Of a DNA stretch of 64,000 nucleotides, positions 25,909 through 34,908 are shown piece by piece; the first letter of the stretch is position 1; every line of letters begins with the position of its first letter. A program made the translations under genes and the position numbers. This DNA is from DATAOG01 sp963753685 (lineage in GTDB: Bacteria; Pseudomonadota; Alphaproteobacteria; Geminicoccales; Geminicoccaceae). Below the pieces are notes generated by a model that saw nothing but the letters and a program-made list of their open reading frames with translations, had not been told where the DNA came from and did no database searches. The stretch spans positions 62,001 through 126,000 of the forward strand of contig CAVWDE010000020.1 of assembly GCA_963753685.1 (NCBI GenBank). The letters run 5' to 3'.

Positions 25909-26670
25909 TCAGCGGGCCGGTCCGGGCGGCCCGACCAGGCGCGGATAGATCTCGTTTCGGGCGCGCTCCAAGTCGTCCTGGAAGTCAATCTCGATCCAGG
26001 GCAGACCCAGGCTGTCGACCCAACCGAACCGCTCGCGGTCGGCCGCGAGGATCAGATCGCGCATCGGCTCCTCATAGATCACATCGGTCCGGCCGCTGTC
26101 GACATAGCTCTGGATCGCGCCCGCCAGGCGCGCCGCGCTGCTCCAGCCGAAGCGCGCGAAGCCCACCCACTCGGCCGAGAAATCGTAGCTGGTCGCCTGG
26201 ATCCGCTTGTGAAACTCGACCACGCGGGTGCCCCGGATGCAGACCTTGAGGGTTTCCTCGCTGACCTCGGCGCCCCGGTCGAGCAACAGGCAATCCTGGT
26301 CCGGCGCCGCGAGCAGGCGCGCCAGCAGGCGCCAGTCGTAGAGGACGTCGGCGTCCATGTAGAGCACCGGCTCGCCGGCGGCGAACACCTCGCGCAAAGT
26401 CCAGAGCGAGAGCAGGCTGCTGGTCCGATAGTCCGGATTGAACCGGGTCTGGACGCGGTCGGTGGCGCCGAGCCGCGCCAGCTCGCGCTGGATCTCGTCG
26501 GCCCGATGGCCGACCACGAGCGTGACGTCGAACAGACCGAAGTGCGCCAGAATGTCGAGATGGCGCTGCAGCAGGCTCTCGCCGCCGAAGCGCAGCAAGG
26601 CCTTGGGCGGCGCCTGGCCGTCCTGGTCGAGCCGCGCCCCGACCCCTGCCGCCAGCATGGCCACCTTCAT
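25909..26670 (-). CDS. Sugar/alcohol-phosphate nucleotidyltransferase
   Basis: 253 residues. The NTP-transferase start MKVAMLAAGVGARLDQDGQ followed by PPKALLRFGGESLL is the nucleotide-binding signature, with the PPKAL Lys. LYMDADVLYD is the metal-binding D-x-D stretch. The C-terminal half has the QATSYDFSAEWVGFARF region. Its start overlaps the hpnN stop by four bases (ATGA), and the CDP-alcohol phosphotransferase follows at once. The pairing suggests a cytidylyltransferase that makes a CDP-alcohol for that enzyme, as in inositol-phosphate or alditol-phosphate systems. The nucleotide and alcohol are inferred from context only. Confidence 0.8.
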   Translation of the reverse strand: MKVAMLAAGVGARLDQDGQAPPKALLRFGGESLLQRHLDILAHFGLFDVTLVVGHRADEIQRELARLGATDRVQTRFNPDYRTSSLLSLWTLREVFAAGEPVLYMDADVLYDWRLLARLLAAPDQDCLLLDRGAEVSEETLKVCIRGTRVVEFHKRIQATSYDFSAEWVGFARFGWSSAARLAGAIQSYVDSGRTDVIYEEPMRDLILAADRERFGWVDSLGLPWIEIDFQDDLERARNEIYPRLVGPPGPAR

Positions 26671-29288
26671 ACCGTCGGTCTCCCCGCGCTGCGCCGGTCG
26701 ACCAGGGCCAGCACGCTCGGCAGGACGACGAGGGTGGAGACCAGGCTCCAGAGGATCGCGATGGTGAGCAGCAAGCCCATGCTGGCGAGTCCCGGGTGCG
26801 CGGACACCGCAAGCGACCCGAACGACGCGATCGTGGTCAGCGCGCTGAACAGGACCGCACGCGGCGTGCTGGTCACCGCGACCGTATCGGAGAAGGCCTC
26901 CTCGCGCCAGCGCATGACGACGTGGATCGCACCGCTCACGCCCAGCCCGAGCAGCAGCGGCAGCACGATCACATTGGCGAAATTCAGGCTCAGGCCGAGC
27001 AGCACCGCGGTCGCGGCGGTCAGCAGGACGGCGAGCCCGAGCGGCGCCAGCACGAGCAAAATATCACGCAGCCGGTGCAGCACCAGGGCCAGCAACACCG
27101 TGATCAGGCCGAGGGCCAGCCAGGACGCCTCCTGGAACGCGCCGACCACGACGTCGCCCGCCTGGGTGATGATGATCGGCGTCCCGGTCGCATGCGGCGC
27201 GACGCTCAGCACCGCCCGGGCAAACGCCTCGAGCCTGGTGTTGTCGGTGAGCGGCGCGGCCGGGCGCACCAGCACCCGCGCCTGACCCTCCGGGCTCAGC
27301 CACTGGGCGCGCAGGTCGGCCGGCAGATCGGCAAGCGTGACCGGGCCTGCGGCCAGCGCCTGGCGCAGGCGCTCGAGCAGGGCCGGCAGGGTTCCGGTCA
27401 GCCGCCGCTCGAGCTCGGCGAGCGCGGCTTCGGACGGATGGCCATCGGCGAAGCGCTGGAGAACCAGGGCCAGCCGGGCAGCACCAGGATTGGGGCCGCC
27501 AGCCTTTGCCGCCTCCGCGCTCGCGGTCAGGCGCGCCAGCGCCGCTCGCCGTCCGGCGCCGTCGAGTGGGTCGGCAGCGTGGTCCGGCTCAAGGCTGGGT
27601 CCGAGGTAGAAGTCCAGAGACGAGATCAGATCGAGCTTGGCGTCCTGGTCTTTGGGCACGAAGCTCGAGAGCGTGATCGCATCGTCGACCTGATCGAGGC
27701 GCGCCAGCCGAGCGGCCAGCGCATCGGCCTGAGCGAGACCGTCCGCCAGTACCTCGGCGGCGTCCGGCGAGGTCGCGGGGTCGGCCGCGAGCGCCCGGTA
27801 GGTGCGGACGGATTCGCTGTGCGGGTCTTTCAGATTGAGCGGGTTGAAGTCGAACGCGACCTCGGGCAGCGCGACTAGCGAGAGCAGCGCGCCAAGGCCT
27901 GCGGCCACCACCACCGGGCCCGGATGGCGTTGGATTTCCGGCAGGAGACGCGGCTTGACGAGCGATCGGTCGCGGCTGGAGAGCGGCATTAAATCGAGCA
28001 GGGCGGGCAGCAGGGTGAGGCTGACGAGCCAGGCGATGACCATCCCCCCGGCCGAGATGATGCCGAGCTCGGCGAGCCCCCGATAGTCGGTTGGGGCGAA
28101 GGCGAGGAACCCGACCGCAGCGCAGACCGCGCTCAGCGACAAGGGGCCTGCGACCCCGGCCACCGCGCCGGCCAGTGCCGCCCGGTGCTCGCGCAGGGCC
28201 TCGAGCGCTTCCCGATAGCGGAGCACCAGGTGAATGCCGAAGTCGACCCCGAGGCCGACGAACAGCACCGCGAAGGTCACCGAGATCAGATTGAGGCGGC
28301 CGACCGCCAGCGCCGCAAAGCCCGCGGTCAGCACCAGACCGAGGGCGAGGGTGATCAGGGTTGCGACGATCAGGCGCAGCGAGCGCAGGCCCCAGACCAG
28401 GAGCAGGGTGACGGCGGCGGTGCTGAGCACGGCGGCGAGCGTGGCCCCGGCACGGACGCTCTGCAGCTCTTCGTGGTTCAACGTGGCCTCGCCGGTCAGG
28501 CTCAGCCGAAGGCCCCCCCCGGGATCGATGCCGACCGCGCGGGCATGCGCGCGCAACGCCTCGATCGCGGGGGCGGCTCCGGCCAGCGAGGCCGGATCGA
28601 AGCGCGGCTCGGCGATCACCAGCTGGCGGCGCGGGGTCGCCGGATCGGCGCTCGCCAGCGTCTGGCGCCAGGACAACTCGCCCGGGCGGCCGGCAAGCTG
28701 GGCCTCGACCGTCCCCGCCATGGTCCCGAGCAGCCGGTCGAGCTCGGCCGGCAGCGCGCCGCCGGCGCTCTGCTCCCGCTGCGCGAGCCCGACCAGCGCC
28801 GCGAGGCCGCGCAGGCTCGGGTCCCCGGCCAGCGCGGCCAGCAGAGGCTGCGCCGCTGCCAGGCGATCGGTCAGGTTGGCCAGCTCGTCGGTCCCGAGGT
28901 ACAGAAGGCCGTGGGCGGCGAAGAACGGGTTGCCGGCGTCATAGTCGACCGCGGCGAAATGCTGATCGTCGGCGCGCAGCGCCTTGGCCAGGGCCGCGGC
29001 CGCCTGCTCGACCTGTTCCGGCGTGGCGCCATCGATGACCGCGACGATCGGGTTCCTGAGTTGGGGGAACGCCCGGACGAAGGCGGTCTTGTCGCGCCGG
29101 AAGGGGACGTCGGCGGAGATCATCTCCTCGGTGCTGGTGTTGACACCCAGATGCGGTAGGGCGTAGCCGAAGGCGGCCGCGGTGAGGGCGAGGAAGGCCA
29201 GGACGACGTAGATCGCCCGCCCATGGAGGCGGTCGATCGACCACGCCAGCGCCCGCCGCGCGGCGGCGCTCAGGTTCCGTTCAGGCAA
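26667..29288 (-). CDS. hpnN: Hopanoid-associated RND transporter HpnN
   Basis: 873 residues with the MMPL/RND layout: a first helix near residues 25-45 (IYVVLAFLALTAAAFGYA), a large periplasmic domain, five helices around 285-430 (TAAVTLLLVWGLRSL; LGLVLTAGFAALAVG; VLFVGLGVDFGIHLVLRY), a second periplasmic domain, and a repeated helix set near the end with VLPLLLGLGVSGAIHVVMRW. HpnN carries hopanoids to the outer membrane in Rhodopseudomonas. It is the first gene of a tightly coupled five-gene operon and is divergent from hpnM across 65 bases. Confidence 0.92.
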   Translation of the reverse strand: MPERNLSAAARRALAWSIDRLHGRAIYVVLAFLALTAAAFGYALPHLGVNTSTEEMISADVPFRRDKTAFVRAFPQLRNPIVAVIDGATPEQVEQAAAALAKALRADDQHFAAVDYDAGNPFFAAHGLLYLGTDELANLTDRLAAAQPLLAALAGDPSLRGLAALVGLAQREQSAGGALPAELDRLLGTMAGTVEAQLAGRPGELSWRQTLASADPATPRRQLVIAEPRFDPASLAGAAPAIEALRAHARAVGIDPGGGLRLSLTGEATLNHEELQSVRAGATLAAVLSTAAVTLLLVWGLRSLRLIVATLITLALGLVLTAGFAALAVGRLNLISVTFAVLFVGLGVDFGIHLVLRYREALEALREHRAALAGAVAGVAGPLSLSAVCAAVGFLAFAPTDYRGLAELGIISAGGMVIAWLVSLTLLPALLDLMPLSSRDRSLVKPRLLPEIQRHPGPVVVAAGLGALLSLVALPEVAFDFNPLNLKDPHSESVRTYRALAADPATSPDAAEVLADGLAQADALAARLARLDQVDDAITLSSFVPKDQDAKLDLISSLDFYLGPSLEPDHAADPLDGAGRRAALARLTASAEAAKAGGPNPGAARLALVLQRFADGHPSEAALAELERRLTGTLPALLERLRQALAAGPVTLADLPADLRAQWLSPEGQARVLVRPAAPLTDNTRLEAFARAVLSVAPHATGTPIIITQAGDVVVGAFQEASWLALGLITVLLALVLHRLRDILLVLAPLGLAVLLTAATAVLLGLSLNFANVIVLPLLLGLGVSGAIHVVMRWREEAFSDTVAVTSTPRAVLFSALTTIASFGSLAVSAHPGLASMGLLLTIAILWSLVSTLVVLPSVLALVDRRSAGRPTV

Positions 29289-29316
29289 GCCGGCGTACCT
29301 TGCGGGCGTGAGCGAA

Positions 29317-29328
29317 ACGTGGTCACGT
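29317..29328. promoter_or_regulatory. Palindrome between hpnN and hpnM
   Basis: ACGTGGTCACGT is a perfect five-base inverted repeat with two-base spacer, lying in the 65-base gap between the divergent starts. Its location suits an operator shared by both promoters. The regulator is unknown. Confidence 0.35.
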
Positions 29329-29353
29329 CAGGGCTTTCACAGAGGTTGCGCTG

Positions 29354-29986
29354 GTGTCGGGTAGACAGCACATCTGGTCGGGGCTCATCAAGCGTCTGTG
29401 TGGCGCTCTGGTCCTGATCCTTGCCCTGCACAGCCAGGCTGCGGCGAACGAGCCCCCGCGGGCGGTCATCGAGCGGCTGAACGCCGCCCTGCTCGAGAGC
29501 ATGCGCGGCGCCGACCGACTGGGCTACCAGGGCCGCTACCAGCTGCTCGAACCGGTGCTCCGACAGAGCTTCGACTTTCCCTTCATGGCCAAACTTGCGG
29601 TCGGGCGCGCCTGGAACGATCTCAGCGCAGCCGACCAGGCGCGGGTCAGCAGCCTGTTCGCCGAGATGAGCATCGCGAACTTCGCTGCGCGCTTCGACGG
29701 CTACACCGGCGAGCGCTTCGAGATCTCGGGCGAGGGCCCGGGTCCGCGCACTACCGTGGTGGTCGAAAGCCGGATCGTGCGGCCAACCCAGGCGCCGGTC
29801 GGGCTGAACTACGTGCTCAAGGAGTCCGCGGATGGCTGGCGGATCGTCGACGTGCTGCTCGACGCCAAATACAGCGAGCTCGCCAAGCAGCACGCCGAAT
29901 TCGCTGCCGTGCTGAAGGACGGCGGTGTGCCCGACCTGATCGCCAGCCTCGAACAGAAGATCAAGCAGCTCGCCGGCGCGACGTGA
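29354..29986 (+). CDS. hpnM: MlaC/Ttg2D-family protein HpnM
   Basis: 210 residues from GTG 29354, with AGAGG upstream. A signal peptide (LCGALVLILALHSQAAA, cut after AAA/N) is followed by the MlaC-like fold: LEPVLRQSFDFPFMAKLAVG, WNDLSAADQARVSSLFAEM, then YVLKESADGWRIVDVLLD. MlaC-type proteins bind lipids in the periplasm, and HpnM is the version that clusters with hpnN. It may ferry hopanoids between HpnN and the outer membrane. The gene starts the rightward unit opposite hpnN. Confidence 0.85.
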   Translation: MSGRQHIWSGLIKRLCGALVLILALHSQAAANEPPRAVIERLNAALLESMRGADRLGYQGRYQLLEPVLRQSFDFPFMAKLAVGRAWNDLSAADQARVSSLFAEMSIANFAARFDGYTGERFEISGEGPGPRTTVVVESRIVRPTQAPVGLNYVLKESADGWRIVDVLLDAKYSELAKQHAEFAAVLKDGGVPDLIASLEQKIKQLAGAT

Positions 29987-30116
29987 GGGGCGGCACAGCC
30001 GGGTCCGATGAGACGGTTCGGGCGCCGCAGGCCAACGAAATCATTGCGCGACCGCGACCGAGCCTATTTAACGGCTCGCGCAGGTATTGCCGGCTCCACG
30101 TCACGTCGGGGGGAAC

Positions 30117-30686
30117 ATGCGCCGGGCGCTCACATCCGCTCTCATGGCCAGTCTTTTGGGTGGCCTCATGGTTTGCTCCGGGGCCCGCGCCGCTGATGCC
30201 GAGGAGCGCCCGACCACGCCCTATTTCACGCTCGGCCCGGTGGTCGTGCATGGCGACGAGGCGGACGCCCTGACGCTTGGGCTCGGTGCCTTCGACCCGT
30301 TCAAAGAGGCCAATGACGGATCGCCGGCGGCGACGTTGGAGTATCGCCTCGGCCGCAAGCTGGCCGTGATCGGCCCCTCGATCGGTGGCATGGCCAACAC
30401 CGACGGCGGCGTGTTCGGCTATTTTGGCCTCTACGGCGACATCTCGGTCGGCAAGGTCTACTTCACGCCGCAGCTTGCGGTCGGCGGCTACAGTCAAGGC
30501 GACAGCCGGGACCTCGGCGGCGTCTTCCAGTTCCGGGAGACGGCCGAGTTCACCTACCGCTTCGACAACGGCCAGCGCCTGGGAGTCCGGGTCGCCCACA
30601 TCTCGAACGCCCACATCCATGAATACAATCCCGGCGAGGAAGAGTACTACCTGACCTACACGATCGCGCTCGGCCCGCTGTTCTGA
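30117..30686 (+). CDS. PagL-like lipid A 3-O-deacylase
   Basis: 189 residues from ATG 30117, behind GGGGGGAAC. It has a signal peptide ending ARAADA and alternating beta-strand sequence that ends in an aromatic residue (ALGPLF), as in outer-membrane barrels. The diagnostic segment HISNAHIHEYNPGEEEYYL provides His, Ser two residues later, and Glu 12 residues after the Ser. That spacing agrees with the PagL His-Ser-Glu triad. PagL removes an acyl chain from lipid A at the cell surface. Its place next to hpnM and hpnN fits outer-membrane remodelling. The family is likely; activity is inferred. Confidence 0.68.
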   Translation: MRRALTSALMASLLGGLMVCSGARAADAEERPTTPYFTLGPVVVHGDEADALTLGLGAFDPFKEANDGSPAATLEYRLGRKLAVIGPSIGGMANTDGGVFGYFGLYGDISVGKVYFTPQLAVGGYSQGDSRDLGGVFQFRETAEFTYRFDNGQRLGVRVAHISNAHIHEYNPGEEEYYLTYTIALGPLF

Positions 30687-30750
30687 CACGCGGTGCTCCG
30701 CGCCTGCTATAGTCGCCGCCGGTCGGTCGATCGGCAGTCGGAGGCGAGGC

Positions 30751-31962
30751 ATGGCGGGGACGGCGAGCGGGGCCAAGGCTTATGTGTGCGGCACCTGCGA
30801 CACCAAGGGCGACGAGCTCGTCTATGTGCGCGATCTGATCGCGGCGGCCGGGGTGCCGACCGTGCTGGTTGATCTCGGGACCAGGAGCGATGGCCGCCTC
30901 GCGGATGTCACGCCCGCAGAGGTCGCAGCGCACCACCCGGACAGCGTCGGCGCGGTGCTCGTGGACGACCGCGGCCGGGCGGTCGCCGCCATGGCCGAGG
31001 CGTTCGTCCGCTTCGTGAGCGCGCAGGCCGACATCGGCGGCATGATCGGGCTCGGCGGCTCGGGCGGCACGGCCCTGATCACGCCCGCGATGCGAGCCCT
31101 GCCGGTCGGCGTGCCCAAGGTCATGGTCTCGACCGTCGCCTCGGGCAACACCGCCCCCTACGTCGGCCCCTCCGACCTCTGCATGATCTATTCGGTGACC
31201 GACGTCGCCGGCCTCAACCGGATCTCGCGCCGGGTGCTGGGCAACGCCGCCCATGCGCTCGCCGGCATGCTCGCGCACCCCCTGCCGGTCGCGGGCGATA
31301 CCAAGCCCGCCATCGGGCTCACCATGTTCGGGGTCACCACGCCCTGCGTCCAGCAGGTCACCCGGGCGCTCGAGGCGGACTACGACTGCCTGGTCTTCCA
31401 TGCCACCGGCACCGGCGGCCAGTCGATGGAGAAGCTGGTCGATTCCGGGCTGATCGCGGGCGTGATCGACGTCACCACGACCGAGGTGTGCGATCTCCTG
31501 ATGGGCGGCGTGTTCAGCGCCGGCGAGGACCGCCTCGGCGCGATCGCGCGCACGCGCGTGCCCTATGTCGGTGCCTGCGGCGCGCTCGACATGGTCAACT
31601 TCGGCGCCCTCGACACGGTGCCGGCGCCCTATCGCGAGCGCAACCTCTACGTCCACAACCCGCAGGTCACCTTGATGCGGACCACGGCCGAGGAGAACCG
31701 GCTGATGGGGGAGTGGATCGGAGCCAAGCTCAACGCCTGCGAAGGCGAGGTGCGCTTCCTCTTGCCCGAGGGCGGCGTCTCGCTGATCGATGCGCCGGGC
31801 CAGCCGTTCCACGACCCGGACGCCGACGCGGCGCTGTTCGAAGCGCTCGAGGCGACCGTGCAGCAGACGCCGCGCCGCCGCCTGCTCCGCCTGCCGCACA
31901 ACGTCAACGACCCGGCGTTCGCCGCAGCCCTGGTGCAGAACTTCCGCGAAATCAGCCGCTAG
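30751..31962 (+). CDS. Tm-1-like ATP-binding domain protein (UPF0261)
   Basis: 403 residues. It begins with AYVCGTCDTKGDELVYVRDL, the phosphate-loop-like start of the UPF0261/Tm-1 family, and has GLGGSGGTALITPAM, KVMVSTVASGNTAPYVG and VFHATGTGGQSMEKLVDSG. The plant relative Tm-1 confers resistance to tobamovirus; bacterial members are uncharacterised ATP-binding proteins. It stands 14 bases ahead of the PEP-hydrolase-family gene, its constant partner (the two are fused in some eukaryotes). The role here is unknown but probably catabolic, given the ABC importer downstream. Confidence 0.88.
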   Translation: MAGTASGAKAYVCGTCDTKGDELVYVRDLIAAAGVPTVLVDLGTRSDGRLADVTPAEVAAHHPDSVGAVLVDDRGRAVAAMAEAFVRFVSAQADIGGMIGLGGSGGTALITPAMRALPVGVPKVMVSTVASGNTAPYVGPSDLCMIYSVTDVAGLNRISRRVLGNAAHALAGMLAHPLPVAGDTKPAIGLTMFGVTTPCVQQVTRALEADYDCLVFHATGTGGQSMEKLVDSGLIAGVIDVTTTEVCDLLMGGVFSAGEDRLGAIARTRVPYVGACGALDMVNFGALDTVPAPYRERNLYVHNPQVTLMRTTAEENRLMGEWIGAKLNACEGEVRFLLPEGGVSLIDAPGQPFHDPDADAALFEALEATVQQTPRRRLLRLPHNVNDPAFAAALVQNFREISR

Positions 31963-31976
31963 GGCAGGGGGTCGTC

Positions 31977-32807
31977 ATGGCGAGGTTTGAACGCAAAGCG
32001 TTGCTGGAAAGATTTCATGCGATGGTTGAACGCCACGAGCCGATCGTCGGCGGCGGCGCCGGCACCGGCCTGTCGGCCAAGTGCGAGGAGGCGGGCGGCA
32101 TCGATCTGATCGTGATCTACAATTCCGGCCGCTACCGCATGGCCGGGCGCGGCTCGCTCGCGGGCCTGCTCGCCTACGGCAACGCCAACGAGATCGTGCT
32201 CGAGATGGCGAGCGAGGTGCTGCCGGTCGTGCGGCGGACGCCGGTGCTGGCTGGTGTCAACGGCACCGACCCGTTCCTGATCCTGGACGACTTTTTCCGC
32301 CGCCTGAAGGAGCTGGGCTTCGCCGGCGTCCAGAATTTTCCGACCGTCGGCCTGATCGACGGCACGTTCCGGGCGAACCTCGAGGAGACCGGCATGGGCT
32401 ACGGCCTCGAGGTCGAGATGATCGCCCGCGCGCGCGAGCACGACCTGTTGACCACGCCCTACGTGTTCTCGGCCGAGGACGCGGTCGCCATGACCGAGGC
32501 GGGCGCCGATCTCATCGTCTGCCACATGGGGCTCACGACCGGCGGCGCGATCGGCGCCGGCACCGCGCTCAAGCTCGAGGACTGTCCGCCGCTGATCGAC
32601 GCCTGGGCCGAGGCCGCGCTCGCCGCGCGGTCGGACGTGCTCGTGCTCTGCCACGGCGGCCCGATCGCGATGCCGGACGATGCCGCCTACATCCTCAAGT
32701 CCTGCCGCCACTGCCACGGCTTCTATGGCGCGAGCTCCATGGAGCGCCTGCCGACCGAGATTGCGCTCACCGAGCAAACGCGTAAGTTCAAGGCACTGAG
32801 CTTCTAG
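31977..32807 (+). CDS. Phosphoenolpyruvate hydrolase family TIM-barrel protein
   Basis: 276 residues from ATG 31977, preceded by AGGGCAGGGGG. The TIM barrel is seen as PIVGGGAGTGLSAKCEEAGG, DLIVIYNSGRYRMAGRGSL, PVLAGVNGTDPF, NFPTVGLIDGTFRANLEETG and DLIVCHMGLTTGGAIGA. These match the family annotated as PEP hydrolase, which always travels with or is fused to the Tm-1-like protein. The second reaction partner is not known. The gene is followed 28 bases later by an SRPBCC gene, so 30751-33276 is probably one transcript. Confidence 0.85.
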   Translation: MARFERKALLERFHAMVERHEPIVGGGAGTGLSAKCEEAGGIDLIVIYNSGRYRMAGRGSLAGLLAYGNANEIVLEMASEVLPVVRRTPVLAGVNGTDPFLILDDFFRRLKELGFAGVQNFPTVGLIDGTFRANLEETGMGYGLEVEMIARAREHDLLTTPYVFSAEDAVAMTEAGADLIVCHMGLTTGGAIGAGTALKLEDCPPLIDAWAEAALAARSDVLVLCHGGPIAMPDDAAYILKSCRHCHGFYGASSMERLPTEIALTEQTRKFKALSF

Positions 32808-32835
32808 CTCTTGAACCAGAACAGGGAGGACGACG

Positions 32836-33276
32836 ATGGCGAGAGCTCATGCCAGTTCCGTGATCAATGCCCCGATCGAGCAGGTCTGGGCGCGCATTCG
32901 CGACTTCAATGGCATGCCGAAGTGGCACCCGGGGATCGCCAAGAGCGAAATCGTCGGCAGCCAGCCGTCAGATCAGGTCGGCTGCGTCCGGGTGCTGACG
33001 CTTGGCAACGGCGCCGTCGTCCGCGAGCGCCTGCTCGAGCTGTCCGACATGGGGCATCACTACAGCTATACGATCCTGGACTCGCCGCTGCCGGTCGCCA
33101 ACTATCGGGCGACGCTGCGGTTGCGCCGAATCTCGGACGGCAACCGCACGCATGCCGACTGGACCGCGACCTTCGAGGCCAATCCGCCGGACAAGCAGGC
33201 CGAGGCCGAGCAGATGATCAGCAACGACGTCTTCCAGGGTGGGTTCAACGCGCTGAAGAAGCTCTTCGGCGGTTAA
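32836..33276 (+). CDS. SRPBCC-family (MxaD-like) protein
   Basis: 146 residues with the START/polyketide-cyclase fold: ASSVINAPIEQVWARIRDFNGMPKW, then VGCVRVLTLGNGAVVRERLLEL, and the C-terminal helix EQMISNDVFQGGFNALKKLF. The fold encloses a hydrophobic cavity for a small ligand. It carries no signal peptide. Its place between the PEP-hydrolase-family gene and an ABC importer suggests it handles the same unknown compound. The fold is clear; the ligand is not. Confidence 0.82.
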   Translation: MARAHASSVINAPIEQVWARIRDFNGMPKWHPGIAKSEIVGSQPSDQVGCVRVLTLGNGAVVRERLLELSDMGHHYSYTILDSPLPVANYRATLRLRRISDGNRTHADWTATFEANPPDKQAEAEQMISNDVFQGGFNALKKLFGG

Positions 33277-33326
33277 GCGGACGGCGTCGCCATTGCGGAG
33301 CCCGACGCGGTGGCGCGCAGGCGGGC

Positions 33327-34444
33327 ATGGCGGGTGACGCGCTGACCGTCGAGCGGGTCGAGGTCGCCTTCGGTCCGGTCCACGGTGCTGAAGGGGGTCT
33401 CGCTCGAGATCGCACCGGGCGAGTTCGTGGCGCTCCTCGGCTCGTCGGGCTGCGGCAAGACCACGCTCCTGCGCGCGATCTCGGGCTTCGCCACGGTCGG
33501 CGCCGGCCGCGTGCTGGTCGCTGGCCGGGACATCACGGGCCTGCCGCCCGAGCGCCGCGGCATGGCCATGGTGTTCCAGTCCTATGCGCTCTGGCCACAC
33601 ATGAGCACGGCCCAGAACATCGGCTATGGCCTGCGGCTGCGCGGGGTCGACCGGGCCGGGCGGGCCGAGCGGGTGCGCGACGTGCTGGCGCTGCTCGGGC
33701 TCGAGGGGCTGGGCGAGCGGCCGGTGACCCAGCTCTCGGGCGGCCAGCGGCAGCGGGTGGCGCTCGGCCGGGCGCTCGCGATCAACCCCGGCATCCTCCT
33801 GCTCGACGAGCCGCTCTCCAACCTGGATGCGCGCATCCGCCAGAGCGTCCGCCACGAGATCAAGGCGCTCCAGGCGCAAGCTCGGGATCACCGCGATCCA
33901 CGTCACCCACGACCGCGAGGAGGCGATGGTCATGGCCGACCGGATCGCGATCATGGAGGCGGGGACGATCGTCCAGCTCGGGCCGCCCGAGGCGGTCTAC
34001 AACCGCCCGGCCACGCCCTTCGTCGCGGCCTTCATGGGCGCCGACAACGTCATCGAGCTCGAGGCGCGCCCGGCGGACGGCGCGGTCGAGATCGCCGCCG
34101 GCACCCACAACGACGCAGTCCGCCTGCCGATTTTCGCCCGCGCGGGCGAAGATGGTATCCATATCGAAGGTGCACCCGATGGTCGCGCCCTGGCCCACTT
34201 CCGGAGCGAGGCCGCGCGCTTGGTCGACGCCGGTGAGGCGCCACCCGAAAGCCTGATCCTGCACGGCGAGGTCCGCCAGAGCTCCTATCCGGGTGGCTTC
34301 TACCGTTACGCCGTCCAGGTCGGCGAGCGCCAGTTCATGGTCGACGACCCGCGCCGCCTGCCGACCGGTGCGGCGGTCGGCATCTGCCTGCCTGCCGCGG
34401 CGCTGCATCTCTACCGGGCGGCCGACGTCGCGCCACGGCGATGA
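33327..34444 (+). pseudogene. PotA/FbpC-type ABC ATPase, two frameshifts
   Basis: Three frames make one ATPase of about 370 residues. Frame one (from ATG 33327) gives MAGDALTVERVEVAFGPV. Frame two (from about 33385) gives LKGVSLEIAPGEFVALLG, the Walker A GSSGCGKTTLL, the Q-loop MVFQSYALWPH, LSGGQRQRVALGRAL and LLLDEPLSNLDARI. Frame three (from about 33880) gives LGITAIHVTHDREEAMVMAD and a TOBE-type tail. Each break is cured by removing one base (near 33379 and 33877). The matching binding protein and permeases are downstream and intact, so sequencing error is likely. It would energise uptake of a polyamine-, iron- or organic-acid-like solute. Confidence 0.82.
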
Positions 34445-34908
34445 GCCCGCCCGAGGGTCCGATCGCCGCCCCGATCCGCACGCTCCGGCCATTGGCGGCC
34501 GCGGATCTGGATGGCATCAGCGCCGTGCACTGGCGAGCCTGCCGGAGCGCCTACCGGTTCATGAACTGGTCCTATACCGAGGACGAGGTGCGGCGCTGGT
34601 ATGCCGCGAAGATGACCGAGTGGGACTGGGCGCGGGTCGTGACGGTCGACGGCGCGATCGCAGCTTTTCTGGCGGCGATCGGGGCGCATGTCGACCAGGT
34701 GTTCGTCGACCCGGACCATCAAGGCGCCGGCCTCGGCCGTCTGCTTCTCGAGACCATGCTGGCGCGGCCGCTGCGTCCGGTCACCCTGCACGTGCACGCC
34801 GAGAACCATTCGGCGCGCGGTTTCTATGAACGCTTCGGCTTCCGACCGGTCAACTCGCGATGGGACGAGCAGGACCAGGCGTTGAGCCTGGTCTACCGGC
34901 TCGACTGA
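34441..34908 (+). CDS. GNAT-family N-acetyltransferase
   Basis: 155 residues. It overlaps the ATPase stop by four bases (ATGA), so it is coupled to it. The acetyl-CoA loop is VDPDHQGAGLGRLLLETML, and the end has the GNAT strand-helix NHSARGFYERFGFRPVN. RTLRPLAAADLDGISAVHW is the typical first strand and helix. It acetylates an unknown amine. The position in a transport operon suggests action on the imported solute or on a toxic analogue, which is inference. Confidence 0.87.
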   Translation: MSPPEGPIAAPIRTLRPLAAADLDGISAVHWRACRSAYRFMNWSYTEDEVRRWYAAKMTEWDWARVVTVDGAIAAFLAAIGAHVDQVFVDPDHQGAGLGRLLLETMLARPLRPVTLHVHAENHSARGFYERFGFRPVNSRWDEQDQALSLVYRLD

